Assembly: GCF_032062135.1 (NCBI RefSeq)
Contig: NC_092858.1
Location: 171,804,660 to 171,868,659, forward strand
DNA from: Pyxicephalus adspersus
Lineage: Eukaryota > Chordata > Amphibia > Anura > Pyxicephalidae
Reading direction: 5' to 3'
Length of the DNA stretch: 64,000 nucleotides
Part shown: positions 10,851-22,439 of the stretch, piece after piece
Layout of the letters: every line of letters begins with the position of its first letter
How positions within the stretch are numbered: position 1 is the stretch's first letter
Translations under genes and position numbers: made by a program
Notes under the pieces: generated by a model
Seen by the model: only the letters and a program-made list of their open reading frames with translations
What the model was told of the DNA's origin: nothing
Databases searched by the model: none

Positions 10851-10894
10851 AAATATATTCCTGTCACTGTTCAGCCAGTGACGGGAATATATTT
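10851..10894. repeat. Near-perfect 19-bp palindrome
   Basis: AAATATATTCCTGTCACTG at 10851-10869 and its reverse complement with one mismatch at 10876-10894 are separated by TTCAGC. It would form a stable hairpin. No terminator or RNA role is suggested in this eukaryotic setting. Confidence 0.75.
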
Positions 10895-12102
10895 TACTCT
10901 CAAGTATGTGGTCACACCACAAATCAAAAATGTTACAAAATGACACTCTGTAGCTAATTCTCTTGTCTCTAAGAATAAACAAGGCAATTAAGCTACCTAC
11001 TGCCACCCATGGACATGGAAGAGTATTACATTATGCCAGTCACTACAGCACAGACACTCGACAATGGTAATTGGATAATTTCCCACGGTACACCTGAAGA
11101 TCTCTCACGGCACACTGGTGTGCTGCGGCACAGTGGTTGAAAATTATTGCTATAGTATATACTCAAACAGTTTTGTTGATCTGAAATAATTATTATTTGT
11201 TTATAAAGCAGCATTTAGAATAGAAGAGGAGCACCAGAAAAGTGAAAGCTGGGTCTGCAGACCATAGGATTTGGTTACCCAGTATTAAAACACATCAATA
11301 CTATGATGAAGTTGAATTGGCAGCTCATAAAACTCAGCTGGCCCTGCCATTCCAATTGACTTGTAACCGCACTCTGCCATTCACAATCCCATAACCGCAT
11401 TAGTGCAGGTAGGACTGAGAATACAAATGATTGTGGACTTCTCTGCCCTCAACAGAATACACTCATTACTGGAATGGTTTTATTCTTCTTCCATATTAGA
11501 TTTAGGGTCACATGGAGCCTGGAGGGTGAGAAGGAATACAATTACATCCTCCACTATGATCTGATTATACAAGAACCCTCCATGTGATTCTCTCCGGTTC
11601 GCTCATCACATTTACTATCATTGCAAAACTTATTTTAGCATCATTTTCAATGCCATTCGTATTACGGTGAATCGTCCGTTAATGTTCTCAATCAATGTGA
11701 AATCAAATCTCTACAGAATAATCGTACTGATGCTTTTATTAAAGGGACCACTGGTCTACCTGGAGTTATTGCTTTAGGTGAATGTGAGGGTGCAAAAAAA
11801 AAAATGTTATGTTGCTTAAAATTCCTGTTGGCCTGTCAAAAATCCAATGAGCTGCTTGGCCGTGCTGTTACTGCTTTCTACAGTTTTATGGAATAAGGCT
11901 GATGGTGCACAATAAAAAGTCAGAGGGTCAGAAAGGACATTGCTGGATGGTAGAATGGCAGTTGGCAGAGCAGAGCCATTGAGTCAATAAAAGTCAGGCC
12001 CTAGAAATAAAGTGAAATGGACTGGGAAATGGCCAAGGCAAAAACTTTCCTGGCTAATAAAGTAAATAGCAGACATCACATGTTGTCTGCCCCTAGGCAG
12101 GG
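10895..12102. other. Intronic stretch with one short repeat tail
   Basis: Bases 11060-11150 (GGCACACTGGTGTGCTGCGG, then CACAGTGGTTGAAAATTATTG) look like a hAT-type repeat end. The remainder holds no recognised exon. Confidence 0.35.
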
Positions 12103-12151
12103 ATGAATTGCCAGCCACGTCATAAGCGGCTTTGCTGTCACTCCACATTAT
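12103..12151 (+). repeat. Left 49-bp inverted repeat (partner at 13856-13903)
   Basis: ATGAATTGCCAGCCACGTCA then TAAGCGGCTTTGCTGTCACT and CCACATTAT is the reverse complement of 13856-13903 with about five differences. The pair bounds a 1.8-kb segment. Confidence 0.75.
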
Positions 12152-12257
12152 AGAAATCTACCTTAATAACATTAACCGAACTGCTAATGGCTTCCTGCAA
12201 ATGTGAATTTATAAAAGTGGTTGAATGTAAAATTTAAAGCTGAACTCTGGACACTAC

Positions 12258-12530
12258 AGCAGTGATTCTAAACTTTATTATAATGGGGAAACTCTTGAAA
12301 AAACTTACAGGTTTTTAGGGAATCCCTGCTATAATTACTATATCTACAGCTCACAGTATATTAGTATTGTGGTTAGGGGGCATAATCTCTTTTTACATTG
12401 CTGGCCATTGGGAAGAATGTCACCCTTACAGATAGCCAAAATGACCATTGGTGTCACCTAAACTGACCTGAAAGTAACAAACTGTTCAAGGAACCCCTAG
12501 TAACCTCTGGAGGAACCCTGGTTGGGAGGT
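12258..12530 (+). repeat. hAT-like MITE copy (family H)
   Basis: It runs from CAGCAGTGATTCTAAACTTT to GGAACCCTGGTTGGGAGG, with the family blocks CAGCTCACAGTATATTAG, TTGCTGGCCATTGGGAAG, TGTCACCCTTACAGATAGCC and AACCTCTGGAGGAACC. This is one of the more complete copies in the window. Confidence 0.7.
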
Positions 12531-13204
12531 TGAATAGAAAGGGGTGGATACAAGACCAGTCGCCCTGTCCAAGGTTAACAGTGGCTGGTCTATATTAGAG
12601 AAAGCTGCTTTACAAAGTGAAGGAGTTGTTTTATGGTGGATCAGATTAGAGATCTGGATAGAATACAGAGAGGACACCAGGGTTTAAGCAAGAAAAGCTG
12701 TGCTAAAAGTCACAAGGACCACACAGTTTATCCTAAGGCTGTACACACCGGCCATGTGGTTGTGATGCATTTACAGCTTCCTCATGCCAGGGAACTGCTG
12801 CCCCTCGGGAGACGCTACATGCAGCTTTTCCCGGCAGCAGTTTCATAGGGAATGAATGGGGGTGGCAGGGAGCAGTACTAGTACCACCAATTGCTGCCAG
12901 CTGTCAAATGTGCAGACGCTGCCTTGGGGGATGCCAGCAGCAGGGGGATGCGCGGAATTGCTTAATACGGAAAAAAAAAGAAATCAGCACTTCACATAAA
13001 AAGTAACTCAGCACCTAACAAACAGGCCAGCCTACAAAAGTGGAGTAATAATACTTACCAGCCCCTCCACTGGCAACTCAGATCTGTGCCTGCTTGCAGA
13101 CACAGGCCAAAAAGTCTTCAACATTCGACACCTCTGGCTGTGTCATATGCTTGCGTCACCGTCCATGTTCAGGTGGTTCCATCTCCATGGTATGCAATGC
13201 AGTG

Positions 13205-13320
13205 TTCAATCCAGAATTTTTTAAACTGGGTGGGAAGAAATTTTATGGGGGAGGCAGCCCCTGTATTGTGACCCAACTCTTCAGTAACCACCCAAAAACA
13301 GCCGGGTTCTTGCAATGGAT
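13205..13320 (+). repeat. GTGACCCAACTCTTCAGTAACC repeat (family G), partial
   Basis: It has GGCAGCCCCTGTATTGTGAC, CCAACTCTTCAGTAACCACC and AAAAACAGCCGGG, shared with 16680-16821 (reverse), 26000-26160, 29484-29600 and the split copy at 31258/32045. The 3' half is missing here. Confidence 0.65.
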
Positions 13321-13855
13321 CTATAAAAACTCAGTGGAAGTTGAAGATTCTGTGGCTGATGAACTTTGTGCATTTCTTTCAGATCTGTGTAGTAATTCAG
13401 CACAATAAAAGCCCACTTGGCTTTGTGCAGAGATTTCCTGTATTACAGACCAGTCACTATTGAAGTCGCTCCTTGAGTTAGATAACTGGTCTTAAATCAG
13501 CCCCATTAGTATTTCCCAATCAGCCTGCAGTGGGTGGACCTGCCCACCTACAGTTCTTCATTCTACAGCCCAATAATGATGTCATCTTTACAAGGTATTA
13601 TCAAAAAAGAGGTAACCAGATTTTTAGCGTTTTTTCCCATTTAATCCCTTTCAGAAATTTATGTTTGCAGGATTCCATTAGCAGCCCACTGGTTAATTTT
13701 ATAAACTGAAGTCATTCTTCAAATTCCCCATTCAATCAGCCCCGGACTATGGCCCAGCCTGTATGTAGCAAGTTATGTCTATATGGAGTAATAAAAAGAT
13801 TGCCCTAATGGCTCCAAATTTGCCTTTCATAACATATATATAAGGGGGGTGCTGA

Positions 13856-13903
13856 ATAATGTGGAGTGACACCGAAGCCGCTTATGACGTGACTGGCAAA
13901 TGA
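13856..13903 (-). repeat. Right 48-bp inverted repeat (partner at 12103-12151)
   Basis: ATAATGTGGAGTGACACCGA then AGCCGCTTATGACGTGACTG mirrors the left arm. It could mark the end of a 1.8-kb DNA element or be an independent copy of a short repeat. Confidence 0.7.
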
Positions 13904-14134
13904 TTTCTCCACTTGTATTAGGAGAATGCAGGAGGGTAATGTACCGTATATTCATATACAATGCTATGGAAAATTGCTCTGACCTAGCAACTTCTGGAGT
14001 CAATTCATTTTTATGAATATATAATAAAAAGAAATGTTTTTTGCTTTGGGTAACCTTGTGGCCCTTCTGTTATGTCAATTGTGCAGTAAAAAGCAACAGA
14101 GGATTGGAATATGGCCAGACAGCTATAACAGTCT

Positions 14135-14619
14135 NNNNNNNNNNNNNNNNNNNNNNNNNNNNNNNNNNNNNNNNNNNNNNNNNNNNNNNNNNNNNNNNNN
14201 NNNNNNNNNNNNNNNNNNNNNNNNNNNNNNNNNNNNNNNNNNNNNNNNNNNNNNNNNNNNNNNNNNNNNNNNNNNNNNNNNNNNNNNNNNNNNNNNNNNN
14301 NNNNNNNNNNNNNNNNNNNNNNNNNNNNNNNNNNNNNNNNNNNNNNNNNNNNNNNNNNNNNNNNNNNNNNNNNNNNNNNNNNNNNNNNNNNNNNNNNNNN
14401 NNNNNNNNNNNNNNNNNNNNNNNNNNNNNNNNNNNNNNNNNNNNNNNNNNNNNNNNNNNNNNNNNNNNNNNNNNNNNNNNNNNNNNNNNNNNNNNNNNNN
14501 NNNNNNNNNNNNNNNNNNNNNNNNNNNNNNNNNNNNNNNNNNNNNNNNNNNNNNNNNNNNNNNNNNNNNNNNNNNNNNNNNNNNNNNNNNNNNNNNNNNN
14601 NNNNNNNNNNNNNNNNNNN
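14135..14619. other. Assembly gap (N)
   Basis: A run of about 485 N that ends directly inside the 43-bp satellite, so missing satellite copies are likely. Confidence 0.98.
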
Positions 14620-14970
14620 AATCATTAGAGACCAGTGACATCACTGAGAATGCAGCGCATCCAATTACTAGAGACCAGTGACATCACTGAGAATGCAGCC
14701 TACCCATTCCCTAGAGTCCAGTGACATCACTGAGAATGCAACCTATCCAATCACTAGAGACCAGTGACATCACTGAGAATGCAACCTATCCAATCACTAG
14801 AGACCAGTTACACCACTGAAAATGCAACCTATCCAATCACTAAAGATCGGTGACATCACTAAGAATTTCCCATCCATTCACTAAGAACCAATAACATGCC
14901 CATGAATGCTGCCTATTCATTCGCTAGGGAGCAGTGGGATAACCGAGAATCTAACCAATCTAATCACTAG
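14620..14970. repeat. 43-bp tandem satellite (family S43)
   Basis: GAGACCAGTGACATCACTGA followed by GAATGCAGCC and ATCCAATCACTA repeats with an exact 43-base step (starts near 14628, 14671, 14714). It decays to the right until about 14970. The same unit occurs reversed at 48258-48375. Confidence 0.92.
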
Positions 14971-16064
14971 AGAGCACTGAGCTTAACAATAGCAGCATGT
15001 TCCTTCATGATATGTTTCCATGAAAGTTTATCTCTGAATGCCACTGAACAATATTTAAATGCACCCACCCTTTTTTAGGTGTATGTTGGTCCAGATTTAC
15101 AAAAAACTTCTTAGCCTTTTGCCATGGTGGACATTAATGTAGGCTGAGTTTTCAAGGTAATCCCTATTATCTGTAGGTTAGATTACCCATGTATTCTTGA
15201 GATGAATCATGCCAAGGGGACGGGAAGTGTGGGTAAGTATCCTCAAAGGGGACACTTATAGCTTTAAATACCATTTCCAGGGTATAAAAAGTTTGGCCAG
15301 AGTTCCAATTTAAAGCTAAATTTTGATTAGTCACCGAGGACATAGCAGACTGTTCTCCTGTTAGTTGGTAGACACAGAAAATTTGCAGTCAATGATGGCA
15401 AACTGCATTCCCTATCAGAACAATATGACGAAAGCCAAGAACAACTCAGGGAAAATGCGGCTCCACAGCGCATTTTTAAATAGCTTGTTTCTATTTTAGG
15501 AAAATGCAGCAAAATCTGCTGCAGCTATTTTAGACGAGGCTTGGCGGTGTAGGTTGTTGCTGCCAAACATCTCTTCACCCGAAATGAACAAACTCCTCGA
15601 TCTCTGCCGCAAAGGCACAGAGGATCCAGATGACACATTAAGAAAAAAAGCTCCATTACTCCACGCTTGACAGTGCAGGCGTCGTTTTATGCAATCAATG
15701 CGTGTGATAGAGGACAGAGTCATTACGGAAGCAAAGATACAAAGCTTTCTCCCCGGCTCTGCGAGCTGTGATGTCATTTTAATTTCCTGCAATGCAAATT
15801 GACTGGCGAGTGTTAGATAATTCTAAGGACACAAAGGGAGCAGAGATAATGTGAGAATTTAAAGCAAAACTCCAAGTGAATGAAAAATGTTAGCCCATTA
15901 AAGATAAAAAGCTTTTGCAGCAATACTCACCTTCTGTCTGCAACTGTCTCCTGCAGCTGTCCTTCCCCTGCAGGAAGTCTTTTGAGATGAATGACTGCCA
16001 GTGTCAAAATTCCCACCAGGTTTTCCCTGAACCCTCTCTGTGGCATATCATCCTTTAGCTTGGG
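14971..16064. other. Intronic stretch, partly repeat-poor
   Basis: No exon found. Bases 15480-15790 are repeat-poor with CpG sites. Bases 15850-16010 resemble the TTTAAAG-type MITE family M but are not well defined. Confidence 0.35.
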
Positions 16065-16640
16065 AAATGTGTACTACTACAATAATATTCTCACAAGCAT
16101 TCAATGCCAAAGTATAGAGAAGAGAAGAGACATGTGATGTCTTGAGATTTGGAAAGTTTTTAAAACTGAATTTGAAAAGGGTAAAAGGACATAGGAAAAA
16201 TGGGGACTGTGGTAGGGGATGAATTCCAAAAACTGAAAAAGGAAGGCCCCCATCAATTTGAGGAATAGGCTGGGTTAGGTGTCACCTGGTGGCTTTTCAT
16301 GCCATATCCCCAAAGTTCTTGCTTTTGCTTTGGACCATCTAGGTCTTGATGGAAGCTCAACATTTTTCCGTCTCAGGTCTCATGTATGCTGTAATAGGCT
16401 TTCCTTTAGATTTGACCTGCATTTGGCTCCATCTATCTTGCTCCCAATACTGACCAGTTTCCCTGCCCCTTTTTAAAATAAGCATTCCACCGGCATGAAG
16501 CTACCACCAACATGCTTCAAAGTTGGAATGGTATTCTTATTCTAAACATTGTAATGGTTCAAAAATAGAAATAATGCCAAAATGATCAGGCTTGGTCTCA
16601 CTAGACCTAGCAATCTTCAACGTTTGCTGTCCCCCACAAG
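16065..16640 (-). mobile_element. Tc1/mariner-related remnant, first copy of a direct repeat
   Basis: It aligns with 17182-17735 in the same orientation: GGCTGGGTTAGGTGTCACC, TGCTGTAATAGGCTTTCC, CTCCATCTATCTTGCT, CAACATGCTTCAAAGTTGGA, ATCAGGCTTGGTCTCACTAG. On the minus strand the last blocks correspond to decayed Tc1/mariner transposon sequence. It stops earlier than the second copy. Confidence 0.6.
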
Positions 16641-16679
16641 CGTTAATCGGCCCTGATACACTGTCTTCCTTCTCGAGAT

Positions 16680-16821
16680 TTACACTGTTCTCCCGAGCCC
16701 CTTTTAGAAGGGGGAACCACCCAGCACTTTTCAGTAGCCACCCGGCTGTTTTTGGGTCGTTACTGGGTCACAATATAGGGGCCACCTCCCTATAGCTTCT
16801 TCCCACTCATCTTAAAAAGAT
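16680..16821 (-). repeat. Family G repeat, reversed
   Basis: Read on the minus strand it shows GGCCCCTATATTGTGACCCA, GTAACGACCC AAAAACAGCC, GGGTGGCTACTGAAAAGTGC and GGGTGG, then TTAGAAGGGG-type bases. This is a nearly full copy of family G, directly downstream of the first Tc1 remnant. Confidence 0.7.
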
Positions 16822-16944
16822 CATGGGGACAATACTGACATATCAATAAAACCCAACCTTATGAAAGAATCTGGATTACAGTTGATCTATGAAGCGTTTT
16901 TACTCACTTCACTCAGGATCCAGCAAAAAAAAAAAAAAATGTTA

Positions 16945-17042
16945 TTAAGCCTAGACATTCATTACCTTCTGGAGTAAGCTGTGCTTTGATATGCAAAAAG
17001 AAACAACTGCAGGGTTTGTCTTGGTCATTAAAGAGTTACAAG
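16945..17042 (+). repeat. Dispersed repeat, partner of 1222-1318
   Basis: It contains CCTAGACATTCATTACCTTC, GCTGTGCTTTGATATGC, AAAAAGAAACAACTGCAGGG and CATTAAAGAGTTACAAG, the reverse complement of 1222-1318. Confidence 0.6.
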
Positions 17043-17181
17043 ATGTTACAGAAAAGCTCAGTCCTGAAGATCACCCACAACCTCAGCTGTGTTTAGCAAA
17101 AGAATTCTTCTGCAAGTCATCCTGCCCGTTCGTATCTAAAGGGACGTCCACATGTCAGATGTCCTCAACACGGAGACTACC

Positions 17182-18085
17182 TGTAAGTACTACTACACTA
17201 ATTATTTCTGAAGCATGCAATGCCATAGTAAGGACCATCCACTGTGAAAGGAGAAGAGAAAGGTCATGTGATATCTTTAAATTTGATTTGATTTTAAAAG
17301 TGATTTTGAAAGGGGTAAAGTGGTCAGGAAAGTGGGGTGTGGTAGTGGAAGGACATTTGAGAAACAGGCTGGGTTGAGTGTCACCTGGTGGCTTCTCATG
17401 TGTTACCACTAGTTCTTGTTTTTGTTTCGGCCTAGCTAGGTAGTTTGTCTCAACATTTTGCTGTCCTGGGTCTTTTGTAGGCTGTAATAGGCTTTTCCTC
17501 TAAATTGTTTTTCACTCCATCTATCTTGCTTTCAATCCTGACCAGTTTCCCCACTTTTATTTATTACAAACATTCCCCCGACATAAAGCTAACGCCACCA
17601 CCATGCTTCAAAGTTGGAATGGTATTCTTAGAAATGTCAACATTGTAGAAGTTCCAATAAATAGAAATAAAGGCGAAAAGATCAGGCTTAGTCTCACTAG
17701 ACCTGGCAATCTTCCATGCTGTCTCCCACAAGTTTTCTTGGCACATTCCAAAAGGGAACTGATATGTGTTCACAAATGCCTTTCTTCTCAAGACTTCTCA
17801 AGCTTTTTGAAGCATCTGCATTATGTCTGATCTGTGAATATTTTTTAGATCTCAACTAAATATAAATCTCCAAAACTCTTTCAGAGATGTTACTGGTTTC
17901 TTAGTTACTTCTCTGACTAAAGACCTGAAAATTAAGTTTTGGGTTGCTTTCTCTGGCATTGTTGTGTCTCATTTTTACTCTGGGTGTGTTCAAAGCTTGG
18001 ATATTTATTTCATGACCCAACCCTGGGCTTCTCAGGAATTTTATCCCTATTTTGAATCTTTCCTGTGTGCACAGATAATAATTTA
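17182..18085 (-). mobile_element. Tc1/mariner transposon remnant, minus strand
   Basis: The plus strand reads as the complement of a decayed Tc1/mariner transposase region: ACCACCATGCTTCAAAGTTG, GGTCTCACTAGACC-like bases, CTGTCTCCCACAAGTTTTCT, GGCACATTCCAAAAGGGAAC and GTTCAAAGCTTGGATATTTA, in the order expected for this family. Stops and frameshifts break all frames. Its left ~550 bases duplicate 16065-16640. Confidence 0.65.
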
Positions 18086-18237
18086 TAGAGAACATAATAA
18101 AACTGCAAAGCTTTAGGTGTCATTATTCTGAAATCATTTTCCTGACACCTGGCAATGCAGCCTGACAGTGATTGGCAAATAAGACAGCGCACATGTATGT
18201 ATTTCAGCAGTGTATTTATGGGATTATTTGGAGTTCA

Positions 18238-18572
18238 GCTTTATAGCAGAACTAAACACAGTGTATACTCATCTGTCCCTGTTTTATTGTGGGCGCCATT
18301 ATCTTGCCCCTCCTTCTTTCCCTCATTCTAATCTTCACCCATCTTCAATGGCTGGGCAAGGATGACGTAACTCCCTTGCAAGTGCTAACAAGTTCATGCA
18401 GTCCCAGCACCTGCAGGAATAGCCAGGATATGCTTGGTATCCTGGCATCCAACGCTGACCCAACGTTGACGACAACCAGGCAGGTAAGGATGCTTAGTAC
18501 AGAAGGGACATAACCTGTCTCTTTCTGCAATAAAGCCCAGCCTGATGCCAAATTTCTACAGTGGAACTTTAA
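18238..18572 (-). repeat. MITE family M (AGTGGAACTTTAAG ends)
   Basis: It runs between TTTATAGCAGAACTAAACAC and CTACAGTGGAACTTTAAG. It shares CAATGGCTGGGCAAGGATGA and TAACTC with the copies at 51772-52080 and 52733-53015. Terminal TTTAAAG-type repeats suggest a short non-autonomous DNA element. Confidence 0.5.
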
Positions 18573-19376
18573 GAACGTGGGCTTGGCATGACAAAATACA
18601 AGAAAGCCTTGCCCATAATATTTGTAGGTCTCACTCCTATCATTGATTATACATAGGCAGTTCATTCGGAATTATTGGGAAAATAGGTGGAGCAGTGCAA
18701 ATCATCTCTTTATATATCTCTCTTTTTGGCCAGTAGGCAGGTTGTTTATCGCAGAAGGCACAGGCAGAAAGGATATATACCTTCTGCAATAAAACAAACT
18801 TACCTGACTGTTTGCAATGCTTTGCATACTGCACATGTACAGCAAAGTGTAAAATGCTAGGTATCCTGACATACCCCAGGCTGCAGGGAATTCAATTAAA
18901 CCACTTTTGAGAATCCATGAGCAGGCAGGTATTTTCTGCAGAAAGCACACGTGATGTCCCTTTTGCAAAAATCCCTCTTTCCCACCTGATCACTTCCAAA
19001 AAGTTAAGCCGCGCATCTGCAGCGGCAACTTTGGTTGGCAGGATACCCGGCCTGGAGTTACTTTCCCAGGTCCAGCAAATACAGATGGCAGAAGATTGTC
19101 TACAGGAAGAAATGAAAGAAGAAGTTGTGGCACTCTTTGAGGGAACAGAGACCAGTGAGTATCACAGATTTACTTCATCTTTAACTTCCATGCAGGTCAA
19201 TTAAGTATACGGAGTATAAGGCCTTGTGTTTAAAATATGAGATTTGGGGCTCAGACATACTAAACCATGCTACCAAAAGGCATGGCGATGCACCTGTGCT
19301 GTGATGCAATCCATTGTGGATAGCATCCCCAATGCACTATACAGCAGAATGTAAAGCACCTGTTAGGAAACGCTTT
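18573..19376. other. Non-coding stretch with MITE-like pieces
   Basis: Bases 18770-18990 contain ATAAAACAAACTTACCTG and GCATACTGCACATGTACAGC, similar to family M interiors. There is no exon with convincing splice sites. Confidence 0.35.
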
Positions 19377-19945
19377 TTAGGTTGGCGATTCCGCAGCAAG
19401 GAGAAAAAAGAAATAGAAGCATCTCCTGCATCCCTTTAGCCGTGCACCCTGAGATGTACTATCTCGACATCCCCTGAACACTTTGAAGCTTTGAACAGCT
19501 GAAGGGGATTTTAGGGGCAGATTAGCTAATTCTGCTCTGTCATTGGCTGCTCCTATTCACCAGTGCTTGTTTTAGTGTTAAGCAAGGATGACTTGCTGCT
19601 GGTTTATGTATTCGCTTTATTTACTGTTGCTGACCATTGCCTATTCCTGACCTATCGTTTGTATGCTGCCTGCCATCCCAACTCTGCTTGTGTCTTGCCC
19701 TTGTGTATCTCGTCTGGTGGACTGATTCTGTGTATGATCTGTTGCTTTGTATGCTGAACTTGTCTCTGTTGTAATCTTGGCATTGGTTTATCTGTGGGTT
19801 CCTGGTTCTCTGCCAGCCCTTCCCCAGACACCCCTTGCACACGAAGTCCTGGGGGCTTGGTATAGGTGAGGAGTGCGGCGTTAAATTGGGGGACTGGTGT
19901 CAGGTGAGTACTGGTGCTGGACCAGAGCCTTACAGCACCACGATG
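19377..19945 (+). mobile_element. LTR-like element, copy 2
   Basis: It is colinear with 10207-10790, from GGTTGGCGATTCCGCAGC to GCTGGACCAGAGCCTTACA. It includes CAGCTGAAGGGGATTTTAGG, TCTGTCATTGGCTGCTCC, CTTGTGTCTTGCCCTTGTG and GGTTCTCTGCCAGCCCTTCC. Insertions and deletions relative to copy 1 show both are old. Confidence 0.6.
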
Positions 19946-20744
19946 AAAGCACACCTCAACACACATACATGTGGTGTACGGTATGTTAGACCAAGGCCAG
20001 TGCGTTTTTTTATGTATTATTGATTTCATTACCTTAAATGAGCTACTCTAATACAATGCTTGTTAATGTGCAGCATAATCTGCATAAATGCATTGTAAAC
20101 AACTACAAAAGTGTGAATCCAGCCTTAAACTGTTCTTACAACAGCAGTTATAGATGTATAAAAAACAATCTATACACTGCAGAATCAGCAAGTTGGAAAA
20201 CAGATCCATTTAAATAATTGTATTTATTAGCTATATTGGAAATATATATATTTTTTATATAGAAGTTTGCAGTGGAGCAGACAGAGTTAATGTTTTTGTG
20301 TACAGGAGATTCATAACTGAAGAGGGTTATAATCCTAAATCTAGTTGACTTCTGCCATATAGATATATGATGCATTCTGGCTATTTTCTATTATCTGCAG
20401 GGCAGGTCTCCAAGTGCTGGGGCTGCAGATTTGGGTTAACTGCGTAACTGCTGCATGGCCAACTCTTGCTCAGCACAACGGTCAGACAACAATGTGTTCT
20501 GAAAAGATTCCTATACCACAAAATCAAGAATGATATCGCAGACACTTAATCTAGAAAGGGCGACAGTGTTTAAATCAGCGGTGACGCTGGCATCATAGGG
20601 ATCCTAAATCAAAATCTAGACCAGAGACCCTTACTTTACCTTTGTGGAAATGGTTCTATCTCTAGGTGTTTTCTTCAGCTGAATCCAGTGAGTCCATAGA
20701 CGGTGCTCTGTTTTTCTTAAAACACAAGCTGACCCATAAGCAAT

Positions 20745-20788
<44 letters not shown>

Positions 20789-21124
20789 TCATGTTACATT
20801 CCGAATTTTTAATTCTGTAATTGTATCTGACAAATACAGTACTAAGCATATGCCGTTACTATTGAAAGGGGTACGTTTAAAAGCATGTCGGTAAAAATGT
20901 TGGGAACCAAGGACACCAAAAAGCCCTGGTTTGTATATTAGAACTAATGTCAAATGTTCATTTTACACTGAGCACACTCACATTGCCTATTGCAAATTAC
21001 ACAAAAAGTTGATTGCTGCAGAAAAAGTCAACAAGCATTGTCACCGTTGATTCACAAGCCTGTCAGTCAATACCTGGCCACATCCAGTCCCACCCACTAC
21101 TTCCTGGATTGACAGCCCCGACTA
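19946..21124. other. Intronic non-coding stretch with a (TA)n run
   Basis: A TA microsatellite lies at about 20752-20783. No exon or shared repeat was recognised in the rest. Confidence 0.4.
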
Positions 21125-21335
21125 TGGGGCTGAATTAATAAAGCTCTCCAAGGATGGAGAGGATACACTTTCATCAGTGAAGCTAGGTGATCCAGCAAAC
21201 CTGGAATGGATTTCTTCAAAGGCATTTTCCTTTTGTTAGCACATGTTTTCAATACTGGACGAGATCCATTCCAGGTTTGCTGAATCACCTAAAGAAAATG
21301 TATCCTTTCCAGCCTTGGAGAGCTTTAATAAATAT
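21125..21335. repeat. Palindromic MITE (family P)
   Basis: This ~210-base inverted repeat begins GGGGCTGAATTAATAAAGCT CTCC and ends CCTTGGAGAGCTTTAATAAA. Each half holds GTGATCCAGCAAACCTGGAA TGG (or its complement) around a TTTTGTTAGCACATGTTTTC centre. Other copies are at 24118-24344, 24884-25107 and 58018-58165, with truncated ones at 1975-2120 and 4815-4975. Confidence 0.85.
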
Positions 21336-21794
21336 ACATTCTGAGACCATCCAACTGTGATCTGCAGTTGAACATCATACTTGCCAATGGTGGCATATAC
21401 TTTAGATATGCGCAACCACCCTGCAGCAATGGAATATCTTCACCGATGGCTCACTAGCACAATTCTGAGATGGTGATCCTCTTCGGCCATAGAATACCAA
21501 CTGTAACTCAGGTGCACACAGAGCCGAGCTCTACACTACATACAGCATGCTCCATAAAGTGTACAGCCCCCAGGAACCAGGGTTTAATTTTTTTTTGCAT
21601 TTCTCTTGTAAGTCAGTACTATCACCTAGTGACTGTTTTTTAATTTAGATTTGCATTAATGAGGCCTCTGTATCACACAGTAACTGGATTTGATGCTCGG
21701 TGAAACTGTCATACAGAAGCCTTCAGATGTAGCAAAAAAAAAAATACCTATTCTTAACCTAATTTGCTTTTAGAGTATTGGACAAGTTAAAGAA
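21336..21794. other. Intronic non-coding stretch
   Basis: Nothing recognised apart from short A and T runs. Confidence 0.35.
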
Positions 21795-22125
21795 ACATGG
21801 GTGACTTAGAGATTAGCACTCTGGCCTTTTTAGCGCTGGATCCCAGGTTCATATCTCAGCTAGGACACTAGCTGCATGGAGTTTGCATGTTCTCCTCATG
21901 TTTGCATGGGTTTCCTCCGGGTAATCCAGTTTCCTCCCACATTCCAAAAACATACAGTAAGGATATTTGGCTTTTCCCCCAATTGGCCTTAGACTGTGGT
22001 AAAGACATATGACTATGGTAGGGACATTAGAATGTGAGCCCCTTTGAGGTAAAGTTAGTGACATGACTTTGTCCAGCGCTGCTTGATATGTCAGCGCTAT
22101 AAAAAATCAAGATAATAATAATGAA
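21795..22125 (+). repeat. V-SINE (tRNA-derived SINE), near full length
   Basis: A tRNA-like head with A-box-like GATTAGCACTCTGG and B-box-like GGTTCATATCTCAG is followed by the V-SINE core TGGAGTTTGCATGTTCTCC, GGGTTTCCTCCGGGTAATCC and TTTCCTCCCACATTCCAAA. The 3' part is CTATGGTAGGGACATTAGAA, AGCGCTGC, TCAGCGCTATAAA and an ATAATAATAATG tail. Confidence 0.85.
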
Positions 22126-22439
22126 GGAACAATAAAGCATCTTCCTCCTCACTACTTAACTGTTTTACTGTCCTTCCAATAATACATATTTATTATTAAT
22201 TCATAAATGTTTAATACCAGTCATTATCTCTCTCTTATAACTTCTATTATTAATAATAAACCTCACACAATATAAAATCCTAAGAGGACATTTTACAGGG
22301 TTTTCTTCAGTAAAAAGAAAGGTGAAGTCTGCAACATTTAAACATTGCAATTATTATAAAAAAATTAATTTCAAGTTAATCTTCTAATTTGCTTTCATAA
22401 ATTAATAAAGCTTTCCATGGGGTCCAAGGAAGAAAGACA
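22126..22439. other. AT-rich intronic stretch
   Basis: No feature recognised. Confidence 0.35.
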
